Assembly: GCF_041751335.1 (NCBI RefSeq)
Contig: NZ_JBGSXS010000011.1
Coordinates: 1 to 47,202 of the forward strand
Length of the DNA stretch: 47,202 nt
Reading direction: 5' to 3'
Source: Aquiflexum sp041751335
Lineage (GTDB): Bacteria > Bacteroidota > Bacteroidia > Cytophagales > Cyclobacteriaceae
The notes beneath the pieces are model-generated. The model was not told the DNA's origin and made no database searches. It worked only from the letters and a program-made list of their open reading frames with translations. Of this stretch, positions 15,928 to 24,739 are shown piece by piece; position 1 is the first letter of the stretch; every line of letters begins with the position of its first letter. The translations under genes and the position numbers were made by a program.

Positions 15928-17406
15928 ATGAATCGAAATAACGATAAATTCCTCTTTGAAGCACTCACCTACGATGATGTGCTTCTTGTCCCAGGATACT
16001 CCGAAGTCCTACCGCGCGACACCAATACTTCCACTCAACTTACAAAAAACATCAGGCTTAATATTCCTTTGGTTTCGGCTGCTATGGATACGGTCACAGA
16101 AGCAGAATTGGCCATTTCCATTGCTTTGGAAGGTGGGCTAGGCTTTATACATAAAAATATGTCCATTGAGAAGCAAGCCGCCCAAGTCAGGAAGGTGAAA
16201 CGCTCTCAGGCAGGGATGATTTTGGATCCTATTACCCTAGATATCAATGCAAAAGTAAGAGATGCGGAAGCCATCATGCGTGAATTCAATATCGGTGGTA
16301 TTCCTGTTGTCGATGATAAAAGAACGCTGAAGGGCATCATTACCAATAGAGACCTGCGCTTTATCAAAGATCCCCATGTGAATATAAGGGACATCATGAC
16401 CAAAGAAAATCTGATCACTGCCAAAGCAGGAATTTCTTTGGAGCAAGCTGAGGAAATTCTGCAAGAATATAAAATCGAAAAGCTTCCTATTGTCGATGAT
16501 GAGTACAAATTGACAGGATTGATCACCTACAAGGATATCTTGAAAAGAAGAGATAAGCCCTCTGCATGCAAAGATGAATTCGGAAGATTACGAGTGGGTG
16601 CAGCTGTTGGCGTGACCGCCGATATTGTAGAAAGGGTTGATGCCCTCAAAAATGCGGGCGTAGACGTGGTTTCAATTGATACCGCCCATGGACATTCCAA
16701 GGGTGTGATCGAAACCTGCCGGAAAATCAAAGAGGTTTTTCCTGATCTTGATGTCATAGTTGGGAATATTGCCACTCCTGAAGCCGCTTTGGCATTGGCA
16801 GCTGCTGGAGCGGATGCTGTAAAAGTTGGAGTTGGGCCGGGTAGTATCTGTACTACCAGAGTGATTGCAGGGGTAGGCGTTCCTCAACTTTCGGCAGTTT
16901 TTGAGTGTGCTGAAGCGCTAAAAGGTAAAAACGTTCCTGTAATTGCCGATGGTGGTATCCGCTATTCCGGGGATTTGGTCAAGGCGATTGCGGCTGGAGC
17001 TGGATCCATCATGATCGGGTCTCTTCTCGCTGGAACCGAAGAAGCACCGGGAGAAATGATCATTTTCGAAGGAAGAAAATTCAAGTCATACAGAGGTATG
17101 GGGTCTTTGGAAGCCATGGAATCCGGATCAAAAGACAGGTATTTCCAAGATGCCGAAGAAAATATTAAAAAACTTGTTCCTGAAGGCATTGTGGGAAGAG
17201 TTGCCTACAAAGGCTTGGTCGCAGAAGTATTATACCAGTTGGTCGGAGGTTTGCAGGCCGGAATGGGCTACTGTGGCACCAAATCAATAGAGGATCTTCA
17301 GAAAAACGGAAAATTTGTAAAAATTACCGCTGCAGGTGTCAAAGAATCCCACCCACATGATGTAAGCATTACAAGGGAGGCACCGAATTATTCGGCCAAA
17401 ATGTAA
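15928..17406 (+). CDS. guaB: Inosine-5'-monophosphate dehydrogenase
   Basis: A 492-residue enzyme that oxidises IMP to XMP with NAD+, the committed step of GMP synthesis in the cytosol. The TIM barrel is split by a CBS-domain pair (about residues 95-210: GGIPVVDDKRTLKGIITNRD, then KLPIVDDEYKLTGLITYKD). The catalytic loop GVGPGSICTTR carries the active-site Cys308, and IADGGIRYSGD and the YRGMGSLEAM region complete the IMP site. Length is normal. A strong promoter match lies upstream and an intrinsic terminator directly downstream, so it is probably a single-gene unit. Confidence 0.97.
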   Translation: MNRNNDKFLFEALTYDDVLLVPGYSEVLPRDTNTSTQLTKNIRLNIPLVSAAMDTVTEAELAISIALEGGLGFIHKNMSIEKQAAQVRKVKRSQAGMILDPITLDINAKVRDAEAIMREFNIGGIPVVDDKRTLKGIITNRDLRFIKDPHVNIRDIMTKENLITAKAGISLEQAEEILQEYKIEKLPIVDDEYKLTGLITYKDILKRRDKPSACKDEFGRLRVGAAVGVTADIVERVDALKNAGVDVVSIDTAHGHSKGVIETCRKIKEVFPDLDVIVGNIATPEAALALAAAGADAVKVGVGPGSICTTRVIAGVGVPQLSAVFECAEALKGKNVPVIADGGIRYSGDLVKAIAAGAGSIMIGSLLAGTEEAPGEMIIFEGRKFKSYRGMGSLEAMESGSKDRYFQDAEENIKKLVPEGIVGRVAYKGLVAEVLYQLVGGLQAGMGYCGTKSIEDLQKNGKFVKITAAGVKESHPHDVSITREAPNYSAKM

Positions 17407-17428
17407 TATTTACAGTCCCATTCAAAAT

Positions 17429-17460
17429 AAAAAGCGATAAGACATCTTGTCGCTTTTTTT
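17429..17460 (+). terminator. Intrinsic terminator of guaB
   Basis: AAAAGCGA ... TCGCTTTT form a stem continued, after one T-G mismatch, by AAGA/TCTT around a two-base loop, and run into seven or more T residues. It starts 22 bases after the guaB stop. Confidence 0.88.
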
Positions 17461-17538
17461 GTTGCGTTCCTGTTTTTTCAATTGAAAAAGACGAACTTTG
17501 AAATTACCTGGGAAAGTTTTAAAATCAGGACATTTACT

Positions 17539-18573
17539 ATGACCAAATATCTATTATCTCTTTTCCTTATCCTTGGCCTATTATCCTGTAGTGAAGAAAA
17601 AAAAATCAAGGTTCCCGATGTTCCAGCAGGATGGGAAAAAAAGAATACTTCAACCCAATCATCAATCAGGGGTTTATCGCCTTTGACTGATCAGATTGTT
17701 TGGGCAAGTGGATCCAACGGGACTTGGCTAAGGACACTGGATGGTGGAGAAACTTGGGAATCTGGCATAGTCGCAGGCATGGATACAGTAGATTTTAGAG
17801 ATATTGAGGCGATAGATGCAAATACTGCAATAGTGCTTTCAGCGGGTCAGCCTGCAGTAATTTATAAAACCATTGATGGAGGCAAAACTTGGGAGAAAAA
17901 ATTTCAAGGAACAACAGATGATTTTTTTGACGGAATGGCATTTATCCATACCAAGGGCTATGCCGTTGGCGATGTTGTAAATGGCAAATGGGCTTTATTG
18001 GAAACCAAAGATGAGGGTGATACTTGGAAGGTACTGGAATTGTCACCTGATGGTCCAATAGGTGGCGGCTCTTTTGCAGCGAGTGGTTCCGGCATTTTGG
18101 TGGATTATGACAATATCTGGTTTGCAAGTGCAGGCAATGCAAGTAAGATTTACCATTCTTCAGATAATGGCTACCATTGGAATACCTATGATACCCCCAT
18201 CATTCAGGAAAAAGATTCTCAGGGGATATTTTCATTGGCGAAAATCGGAGGTGGGGTAATGGTAGGAGTAGGAGGAGATTTTTTGAAGATTGAAGGAGTA
18301 GGTAAAAATTTTGTCATTTCTGTTGATAATGGAAAAACCTGGCGTTTAGGCGAAGGTCAGGCCCCTTCAGGCTTCAGGTCCGGGGTTCAGTATTTCCAAA
18401 GATTTCATTGGTTGATATGTGTCGGACCCAATGGATCTGATTTTTCCAAAGACGGTGGAGAAAACTGGGTACTATTTTCAGATGATGGTTTTCATGCTGT
18501 TAAATTGGACAAAACAAGCACTTCCATTTGGGCCTCTGGTAGTAATGGGACTGTGGCAAAATTGGTTTATTGA
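17539..18573 (+). CDS. YCF48/BNR-repeat lipoprotein
   Basis: A 344-residue lipoprotein from the ATG at 17539; an in-frame TTG at 17482 would add 19 residues ahead of the signal peptide and is unlikely. The signal peptide ends in lipobox LLSC. The mature part has repeated propeller motifs of the YCF48/BNR type (ASGSNGTWLRTLDGGETW, AVIYKTIDGGKTWEK, KIYHSSDNGYHWNT, SDFSKDGGENW), giving about six to seven blades. This family is often called oxidoreductase or photosystem-assembly-like in Bacteroidota, but no catalytic site is seen. It belongs to the same fold family as the 934-residue T9SS protein at 7471-10275. Confidence 0.85.
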   Translation: MTKYLLSLFLILGLLSCSEEKKIKVPDVPAGWEKKNTSTQSSIRGLSPLTDQIVWASGSNGTWLRTLDGGETWESGIVAGMDTVDFRDIEAIDANTAIVLSAGQPAVIYKTIDGGKTWEKKFQGTTDDFFDGMAFIHTKGYAVGDVVNGKWALLETKDEGDTWKVLELSPDGPIGGGSFAASGSGILVDYDNIWFASAGNASKIYHSSDNGYHWNTYDTPIIQEKDSQGIFSLAKIGGGVMVGVGGDFLKIEGVGKNFVISVDNGKTWRLGEGQAPSGFRSGVQYFQRFHWLICVGPNGSDFSKDGGENWVLFSDDGFHAVKLDKTSTSIWASGSNGTVAKLVY

Positions 18574-18604
18574 AAATTTAAGTATTTGATTGGTTGTGGT
18601 GAAC

Positions 18605-18616
18605 GGTAAATTTACC
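18605..18616. promoter_or_regulatory. 12-bp palindrome upstream of the HisA-like gene
   Basis: GGTAAATTTACC is perfectly palindromic. It lies about 43 bases upstream of TATCTTTA (18659-18666), a near match to the -7 consensus with GTTG 21 bases further upstream. It could be an operator; a chance AT-rich palindrome is equally possible. Confidence 0.25.
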
Positions 18617-18753
18617 AAACATTTTGGTGGAGGGTTGCCAAATTCTCCTTTCTTGTATTATCTTTAAATCCGATCAGTGAACAATTCATTCCAGAACCTG
18701 ATCAAATCCCAGTACATAAGAAATCCTTTTTAAACCTATTGAATTGTATAACT

Positions 18754-19491
18754 ATGTTTGATATTATCCCATCTATCTGGCTGATCAACGGTAAATGTGT
18801 CCGTTTAAAAAGGGGTGATTTTGCAACCCAAGAAGTGATTTCCAACAATCCTTTGGAAATAGCCAAAGCATTTGAAGACCATGGTATCAAATGGTTGCAT
18901 TTAGTAGACCTGGATGGGGCACGAAGAGGAGAACCCAAGAATTACCATATTTTGGAAGCCATAGCCGGATATACTGACCTGATTGTGGATTTCACAGGAG
19001 GAATTTCTACTGATGGAGATGTACTCAAGGCATTTGAATTTGGTGCAAAAACAATAACTGCAGCTTCTGTTGCGGCTTCTTATCCTGAAAGATTTGCCCA
19101 ATGGCTTGTTTCTTATGGCAGAGAAAAAATCATCCTTGCTGCGGATACCAACCCTGCTGATCTGAAAATCAAAACAAGGGGATGGCTGAAAAAAACAGAA
19201 ATTGATCTTTTTGAACACATTGAGTTCTTCTACGAAAGAGGCCTTAAATACTTGAAAGTATCTGATGTGACTCGGGACGGAGTGATGGAAGGTCCGAACT
19301 TTGAATTGTACAAAAAAATCGTCGGCAAATTTCCCGGCATTCACCTGGCAGCAAGCGGGGGTGTCAGAAGCATTGATGACTTCAAAAAACTGAAGGACAT
19401 GGGAGTCACTGCCGTAGTATTCGGAAGGGCTTATTATGAGAACCTCATCAGTTTAGAGGATTTGGATAAGTTCATGGCAGAGAATGTTTAA
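18754..19491 (+). CDS. HisA-like TIM-barrel protein lacking the first catalytic Asp
   Basis: A 245-residue homologue of HisA (ProFAR isomerase, histidine synthesis) from the ATG at 18754; an in-frame TTG five codons upstream is unlikely. Phosphate-binding and barrel motifs are kept: LHLVDLDGAR, DFTGGIS, SDVTRDGVMEGPN, AASGGVRS, VVFGRAYYE. The second catalytic Asp is present (LAAD, D131). However, the N-terminal motif that reads IPAIDLxxGxxVRL in HisA reads IPSIWLINGKCVRL here, so the catalytic Asp (D8 in T. maritima numbering) is Trp9. No other his gene is nearby. The usual isomerase reaction is doubtful; the protein may have another sugar-phosphate substrate or a regulatory role. A terminator follows directly. 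Confidence 0.85.
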   Translation: MFDIIPSIWLINGKCVRLKRGDFATQEVISNNPLEIAKAFEDHGIKWLHLVDLDGARRGEPKNYHILEAIAGYTDLIVDFTGGISTDGDVLKAFEFGAKTITAASVAASYPERFAQWLVSYGREKIILAADTNPADLKIKTRGWLKKTEIDLFEHIEFFYERGLKYLKVSDVTRDGVMEGPNFELYKKIVGKFPGIHLAASGGVRSIDDFKKLKDMGVTAVVFGRAYYENLISLEDLDKFMAENV

Positions 19492-19514
19492 GCTGGGTAG
19501 ACCAGCTTTTTTTT
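19490..19514 (+). terminator. Intrinsic terminator after the HisA-like gene
   Basis: AAGCTGG (19490-19496) pairs with CCAGCTT (19502-19508) around a five-base loop, followed by a run of eight T in total. The stem begins inside the TAA stop codon. Confidence 0.88.
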
Positions 19515-19525
19515 ATCTAATAAAC

Positions 19526-20767
19526 TCAATAATCCATTTTTAATTCCGAGAGCACTGGCTTCCTTTCTTTTTCCCTTTTCAATTCCAATTGATAAAGATA
19601 CTCGCCCAACTCTGCAAAAAACGGAAATGCAATTTCTTCATATTCATAGGTATCATCATTCAACGTTTCATTGGAATTAGAGTAAATAACGGCAGTCACA
19701 AAAAACTCAACGCCGTTTTCAAAGTCGACAAAATATGACCCATCCAAAAGATGACCATAGGCATTTCCGGTTTTATTGAAAATCCTGAAGTGGGCAGGAA
19801 TTGGGCTTTTATCAGTGCCGAACTTGAAGAACTTGGAATAGCTGTCGTAGTATTCAGGCAGCTCATATTTGGGATAATCACTTTCTCCGGGCAGCATGGA
19901 CATGTATTGGAGAATAAATTTCCTGTCTTCTTCAGAAATGTTGAAACGCTCGTTTGGAGCAAAAGTCTCAGGAAATACAATTCTTTTGACCACCCCATGA
20001 AGGTCCGATAGGGCAAATTTATTTTTAAAGGTAAAGTCCATTGACTCTTCAATCAATTCCCCTTTACTATAATAGGCTTTTCCGATTTTAGGATGATCAA
20101 GGTTGGAATAGATCTTATCCGTCTTTCGTTCTGGTATTTCAAGAATGATTTCACCTGACTCATCTAGGAAACTAATGGGATTAAAATACCTGTTTTCCTC
20201 TTCACTCATCGGCATACTCAATCTATGGTTGATCACAGAATGGTTCATACCTTTTTCCTTCATTTTGGAATTGATATAGTCCTGACCCAAAAGTTCATAG
20301 AGCCGGTTATAGGCATCATTATCACTGACTAGCAGGATTTTTCTGATATAGTGCGCGATACTGGGCATGAGGTTTATGGCGGTGCTGTCATAATATGCCG
20401 GCAATTGTGAAGGCCGGACTGAATCAGACAGCATCACGCTTTGTGCCGTAAGCCCTTTTAGATTTTGTTCACCAAGCCATTCAAGTGCTAAAATGGCTAC
20501 AGGCAATTTGACAGTGCTGGCGGGATAGAAATATTTATCATTATCAAGTCTAAAATCAAAATCCCTGAACGAAGGCTCATTATTTACATTCCTGTTGATC
20601 TGGGTGTAGAGAATTTGCACCTGAAATGAATCCGGGCTTTGGAGAACCATTTTTAGGACAGGATAGGTATCAGGAATGTCTTCGAATGGTTTTTGGTCTT
20701 GGGGTTGGCAGGATAAAAGAATAGAGAGGCAGATTAATAGGTTAAAGGAATTACTTTTGAGAGGCAT
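19526..20767 (-). CDS. Class A beta-lactamase-fold serine hydrolase lipoprotein
   Basis: A 413-residue lipoprotein (lipobox LLSC, Cys20). It carries the three serine-acylase motifs: S84-T-V-K87 (YPASTVKLP), S148-D-N150 (LLVSDNDAYN) and K332-T-G334 (FNKTGNAYG). These define the penicillin-binding/beta-lactamase class A fold, which acts in the periplasm. At 413 residues it is longer than true class A beta-lactamases (about 290). A clear omega-loop ExxLN with the deacylating Glu is not evident; SEEENRYFNP near 188-197 is the nearest match. A D,D-peptidase or cell-wall hydrolase role is therefore as likely as resistance. Confidence 0.82.
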   Translation of the reverse strand: MPLKSNSFNLLICLSILLSCQPQDQKPFEDIPDTYPVLKMVLQSPDSFQVQILYTQINRNVNNEPSFRDFDFRLDNDKYFYPASTVKLPVAILALEWLGEQNLKGLTAQSVMLSDSVRPSQLPAYYDSTAINLMPSIAHYIRKILLVSDNDAYNRLYELLGQDYINSKMKEKGMNHSVINHRLSMPMSEEENRYFNPISFLDESGEIILEIPERKTDKIYSNLDHPKIGKAYYSKGELIEESMDFTFKNKFALSDLHGVVKRIVFPETFAPNERFNISEEDRKFILQYMSMLPGESDYPKYELPEYYDSYSKFFKFGTDKSPIPAHFRIFNKTGNAYGHLLDGSYFVDFENGVEFFVTAVIYSNSNETLNDDTYEYEEIAFPFFAELGEYLYQLELKREKERKPVLSELKMDY

Positions 20768-20876
20768 GAGATGAAATTTTGATAATTATTGATACTTATC
20801 TTCAGGAGACGGGTTGGATATTACCTGACCTGAATCTCTGGAATGATACAAGTTATTGAAGTATATTTTAATTACC

Positions 20877-20988
20877 CCTCGGCAAGCTCGGGGTTCAGTA
20901 CATTGAGGAATGAGGGAAAGTGCGGCTTTGCCGCACTTTCCCTCATTCCTCTACAAAACATCATTTCCGGTGGCCGAGCTTGCCGAGG
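20877..20988. repeat. Nested perfect inverted repeat (large hairpin/cruciform)
   Basis: Outer arms: CCTCGGCAAGCTCGG (20877-20891) and its exact reverse complement (20974-20988). Inner arms: a perfect 22-nt pair (20905-20926 and 20930-20951) around a TTT loop, containing GTGCGGC/GCCGCAC. The whole lies in a gene-free gap between two minus-strand genes. It is richer in GC than its surroundings. A 63-residue reading frame crosses it but is only a by-product of the repeat. Confidence 0.9.
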
Positions 20989-21053
20989 CCATTTGGTGGA
21001 ATTAGCCCTACTTGCAGAATTACTAAAATCCTAACCAATTAAATCAAATTTCA

Positions 21054-22115
21054 TCATTCTCCCAAACCGGATATCACTTTATGTAATCGGATCAGATCTG
21101 CGGGGTGGTGGGCAGCCGATACTACGATCCTGTTGGTGAGCGGATCGGTGGGGTTTGGATAAGGAAAAGAGGATATCAGGATACCATTTTGGAATAATAT
21201 TTCCGGCCATGATTGATCTTGAAATGAAAAAACAGGATATGTTTCTGTATAATTGAAACAATTTAAATCGCTGATCAAATTCTGGAACAACCTGATATTT
21301 TCTGTCAGTTTTTGTTGCTGTACTTGATAAAGGTGCTCAGCTTGAAGAAAAGCCTGCAAATATCCCGGCGCAGGTGGCGAAGAGGACCTGAAAATATTGA
21401 TTGCAGCAATTTTATCAATTGTTGTAGAATCTCCCAGCAATATTCCTGCTGGCAAGGACAAACCCTTGTTTAGCGAACCTGAAACCAATAGTCGGACTGG
21501 TAAATGCTTCCATTTACTATATGTACCATAGATCCCATTACCCAATACCCCAAAAGCATGACTGTCATCTATCAATAAGGTATAATCATGTTTATCAGGA
21601 AGGTCTTTGATCCAATCAAACTGATGGACTGTTGGTTTTAATGGATCTACTGCATTGGCCAAAATCAGAATTTTCGAACTGGGCAGTTCTTCACTACTCT
21701 TTATACAGTATTCTGCCCAAGTTATATGGTCCGAAAAAGGATCAGGAGTAATTCCTTCCGGTAAAATGGCCGGATGGGTATCAGGACCGACATATATATG
21801 GTCTGCTTGTTTGGCTAAGAACTGTACTGCTGCCATGCCAGCCAGAAAACCACTGCTCCAAACCAAGGATTTTTCTGCCCCGGCTCTTTCAGCAAAAAAT
21901 GTTTCAAATTGATGATAAACATGTAACCTGACATTGTTGATCCTGCTCATCCCATGGCTGATGCCATATTTGGTGATTCCTTCAATGATCAATTTTTCAA
22001 ATTCGGGAACATTACCCATTCCCAAGTAAGCCGTACCGCTGAAAAACAGATATTCTGAACCCTGATAGTTGACCGTTCTATTTATTCTGGAATTTAACTC
22101 AAAGGGACCTATCAT
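21054..22115 (-). CDS. PLP-dependent alpha-oxoamine synthase-like enzyme (BioF/KBL family)
   Basis: A 353-residue fold-type I PLP enzyme. The BioF/KBL family marks are present: GISHGMSRINNVRLHVYHQF near the substrate site, DDSHAFGVLG (183-192) for the cofactor, and the Schiff-base Lys217 in SGSLNKGLSLPAG. Such enzymes join an amino acid to an acyl-CoA (8-amino-7-oxononanoate synthase, 2-amino-3-ketobutyrate ligase, serine palmitoyltransferase). The N-terminus is shorter than in BioF, and no biotin gene is nearby, so biotin synthesis is not assured. Substrate unknown. The short C-terminal domain and AAHHPADL segment look intact. Confidence 0.85.
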   Translation of the reverse strand: MIGPFELNSRINRTVNYQGSEYLFFSGTAYLGMGNVPEFEKLIIEGITKYGISHGMSRINNVRLHVYHQFETFFAERAGAEKSLVWSSGFLAGMAAVQFLAKQADHIYVGPDTHPAILPEGITPDPFSDHITWAEYCIKSSEELPSSKILILANAVDPLKPTVHQFDWIKDLPDKHDYTLLIDDSHAFGVLGNGIYGTYSKWKHLPVRLLVSGSLNKGLSLPAGILLGDSTTIDKIAAINIFRSSSPPAPGYLQAFLQAEHLYQVQQQKLTENIRLFQNLISDLNCFNYTETYPVFSFQDQSWPEILFQNGILISSFPYPNPTDPLTNRIVVSAAHHPADLIRLHKVISGLGE

Positions 22116-22345
22116 GGATTAAATTTTTTAGCTTGGCTTTTATAGGACAAAACTGTCTTGAAATTCAAAAGATCAAAAGTAAATAAAGAATAAGTAATTC
22201 ACACGTCAAACAAATGAGATAAAGTTGGTGGACAAGTACAAACTCTCTTAAAAATATGCCTTTTTCGGTTTAATTTTCATTTATTTGTATGCTGATTATA
22301 CACTTGTGAGATTCAGTTCTTCATTTAGCTTCCTATTATTACCCC

Positions 22346-23020
22346 ATGTCCCTTCGGTTTAAGTATTATCACCTTTTCGTACTACTTCTCTTATTAGTAT
22401 CGCTGACATTAAATTCCTGTCAGGATTCGCTTTGTGGTTGCGAAAGCTTTGAAAACATTTACTCCAATGATTTTTCAAAAATGGACCTGCATAATTTTGA
22501 AAATGGAAGGCTTTTTATTTTTCAAAACGATACGCTCTTAGGGAATTATAATAATGAAGAAGTATCTGTTACCATACCCGGTCTTCCTTACCACAATGTA
22601 GTAAGGGTGACCATTGAGTTGTTTATCCATGACAGTTGGGATGGCAATTTAGATGAAGGTTTCAGTGGTCCCGACTATTGGTTTATGAAAGTAGATGGTG
22701 AAGAAGTTTTGAGGACCACATTTTCAAACAGTCCCTGTGAATCAACTTATTGTATAAGACAATCCTTTCCACATGACTTTTTCAGGCAGAATCTGCCAAA
22801 GGAAGGTGCCATACAAACAATTCTTCCCGGTCTTTGTCATTTGAAGGGAACACCCAATGGTACTTCAAAATACCGTGTAACTAGATTGATTAAACATGAG
22901 GGTCCAAATGCAAAAATCACATTGGGGGATGAATTGATGCAAACCAACAGTCCTGATCCGAAATGTGATGAAAGCTGGTCTGTAGGAAAAATTGAGTTGT
23001 CAACCTATGTGGTACTATGA
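22346..23020 (+). CDS. Lipoprotein of unknown function, coupled to Wzi-like gene
   Basis: A 224-residue lipoprotein: long hydrophobic signal with lipobox LNSC (Cys25). The mature part has a beta-rich segment VTIELFIHDSWDGN, then GPDYWFMKVDGEEVLRTTFS, which recalls extracellular carbohydrate-binding or adhesion beta-sandwich domains, and at least eight cysteines that may pair. I do not recognise a named family. The stop overlaps the start of the Wzi-like gene (ATGA at 23017-23020), so the two are co-translated and may act together at the outer membrane, for example in surface polysaccharide handling. Confidence 0.7.
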   Translation: MSLRFKYYHLFVLLLLLVSLTLNSCQDSLCGCESFENIYSNDFSKMDLHNFENGRLFIFQNDTLLGNYNNEEVSVTIPGLPYHNVVRVTIELFIHDSWDGNLDEGFSGPDYWFMKVDGEEVLRTTFSNSPCESTYCIRQSFPHDFFRQNLPKEGAIQTILPGLCHLKGTPNGTSKYRVTRLIKHEGPNAKITLGDELMQTNSPDPKCDESWSVGKIELSTYVVL

Positions 23021-24723
23021 CCAAGGATATGAAGACCAACTGCAAATTATATATCTTTCTATTTCTCTTTCTTCTTGCTACTTCAGCTGCCCTTGCCCAA
23101 ACAGTACCTGTGGGTTCACCCGTGTTGGAGGAATATATGCGAAGAATGCAGTTGCTTGGAGAACTGAGTGACAAAACTTCATTTAATATCCGTCCATTAT
23201 ATCCAGTCTATGCTTTTGACAAGGAAATTGGATTTGATCTTGATGATTCATTTGTGGCTTTTGGGAAGTCAGAGTTTCATGGGTTTTTAGATGAGAAAGA
23301 AAAAGTCAAAATTCTAACGCTACCTTTCACCAACAGATTCCAGTACAATTCACATTATGCCTTTGGCCAGAACAATGGGGCCATGATCCCCAACAGAGGA
23401 ATGCAAAATGTAATCAGCGCCGGGGTATTTGCTCAATATGGAAAACTCAGTATTCAGCTCCAACCGGAAATCATTATTGCTGAAAACAGAGAATTTCAAG
23501 GTTTTCCAATAGAACATCAATCTACCATTCTCTATTATTATGAATACCTCAACCGGATCGATATGCCGGAAAGGTTTGGGGCAGCGGCTTATATCCGGCT
23601 ACTGGGAGGTCAGTCAAGTATTCGCTTCAACCACAATGGCGTTTCATTTGGACTATCTACTGAAAATTTATGGTGGGGACCGGGAAAAAGAACTTCTCTT
23701 ATCATGAGCAACAATGCCCCGGGTTTTCTACATTTTACTTTGAATACCCAAAAGCCAATAGAAACCAAGATCGGTGATTTTGAATGGCAGATGATCTCTG
23801 GATTTTTGAAAAGTACAGACCATCTTCCTCCTCATTCAGATTTTAGATTTCAGAACAATGATGTCTTCTTGCCGAAAAGTGCAGATGGAAATAGGTATCT
23901 CTCTGGTCTTATTTTCTCCTATCAGCCAAAGTGGGTTCCCGGACTGTCCTTGGGTTATGCTTCCGTCAATCACATGTATAGGGCAGATATGGACAGTTTT
24001 GATGATTATCTGCCGATATTCAATGGCGAAAAGAAGCTCAACAATGTTTATAATCCTGATAGAAACAAAAGACAGCAGTTTAGTTCCGGATTTTTCAGGT
24101 GGATGAGTGCTGAGGGACATTTTGAATTTTACGGTGAGTATGGCACCAATGGCAACAGTAGGAGATTGATGGATTTTATGATCACTCCTGAGAAGAACAG
24201 AGGGTTTACTTTCGGCTTTTCCAATCTGATGCCTTTAAAATGGGAGAAGCAATTCATTCAGTTCAGTGCTGAAATGACACAGACCGGACAGACTATCAGG
24301 CAAAGTATCCGTGACTTGGACACCTGGTATATACATAACCATGTTCGCCATGGCTATACCCATCAGGGTCAGGTTTTGGGAATGGGTTATGGTCCTGCAG
24401 CCAATGTCAATTGGGCAGAAATAGCCTGGGTTAAAGATTTCAACAGGGTAGCATTCCATTTCGAACGCATTGTTTACAACAATGATTTTTACTATTTCCG
24501 GTTTGAGGCATCCAAAGATTGGAGGAATAAATATGTGGATTTAGTGCCCTCTTTAATAGCGGATTGGCGCTTTGGAAACCTGCTGGTGAATGCCAATCTT
24601 CAGATGGTCAGTACACTGAACTACAAATGGTATCTCGAAAATATCCCTGACATCTATTTTGTACCTGGCTTGGACAAAAAGAACGTGGTGGCTAATTTTG
24701 GGGTGAGCTATATTTTGAAGTAG
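23017..24723 (+). CDS. Capsule assembly Wzi-family outer-membrane protein
   Basis: A 568-residue exported protein (signal peptide ending ALAQ; an ATG four codons downstream is an alternative start). The Wzi-family block is present: SIRFNHNGVSFGLSTENLWW then GPGKRTSLIMSNNAPGF. Wzi is an 18-strand outer-membrane barrel that binds capsule polysaccharide at the cell surface in E. coli; Bacteroidota homologues are about this length. The C-terminal part has many alternating aromatic strands consistent with a barrel. It follows the coupled lipoprotein; no other capsule gene is in view. Confidence 0.88.
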   Translation: MTKDMKTNCKLYIFLFLFLLATSAALAQTVPVGSPVLEEYMRRMQLLGELSDKTSFNIRPLYPVYAFDKEIGFDLDDSFVAFGKSEFHGFLDEKEKVKILTLPFTNRFQYNSHYAFGQNNGAMIPNRGMQNVISAGVFAQYGKLSIQLQPEIIIAENREFQGFPIEHQSTILYYYEYLNRIDMPERFGAAAYIRLLGGQSSIRFNHNGVSFGLSTENLWWGPGKRTSLIMSNNAPGFLHFTLNTQKPIETKIGDFEWQMISGFLKSTDHLPPHSDFRFQNNDVFLPKSADGNRYLSGLIFSYQPKWVPGLSLGYASVNHMYRADMDSFDDYLPIFNGEKKLNNVYNPDRNKRQQFSSGFFRWMSAEGHFEFYGEYGTNGNSRRLMDFMITPEKNRGFTFGFSNLMPLKWEKQFIQFSAEMTQTGQTIRQSIRDLDTWYIHNHVRHGYTHQGQVLGMGYGPAANVNWAEIAWVKDFNRVAFHFERIVYNNDFYYFRFEASKDWRNKYVDLVPSLIADWRFGNLLVNANLQMVSTLNYKWYLENIPDIYFVPGLDKKNVVANFGVSYILK

Positions 24724-24739
24724 GAAGTCCGAAGTTGAC

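Noticed and set aside
17482..17538. TTG start 19 codons upstream in the YCF48 lipoprotein
   Set aside because: It would bury the lipoprotein signal peptide behind a polar stretch.
19526..20767. Calling the class A-fold lipoprotein an antibiotic-resistance beta-lactamase
   Set aside because: The SxxK, SDN and KTG motifs are present, but a clear deacylating Glu motif is not, and the protein is too long for a typical class A enzyme.
20843..21034. 63-residue plus-strand frame across the nested inverted repeat
   Set aside because: It consists mostly of the repeat arms translated, lacks a family pattern and has no start signals.
21054..22115. Naming the PLP enzyme bioF
   Set aside because: Family motifs fit, but the protein is short and no biotin genes are nearby, so the substrate is not supported.
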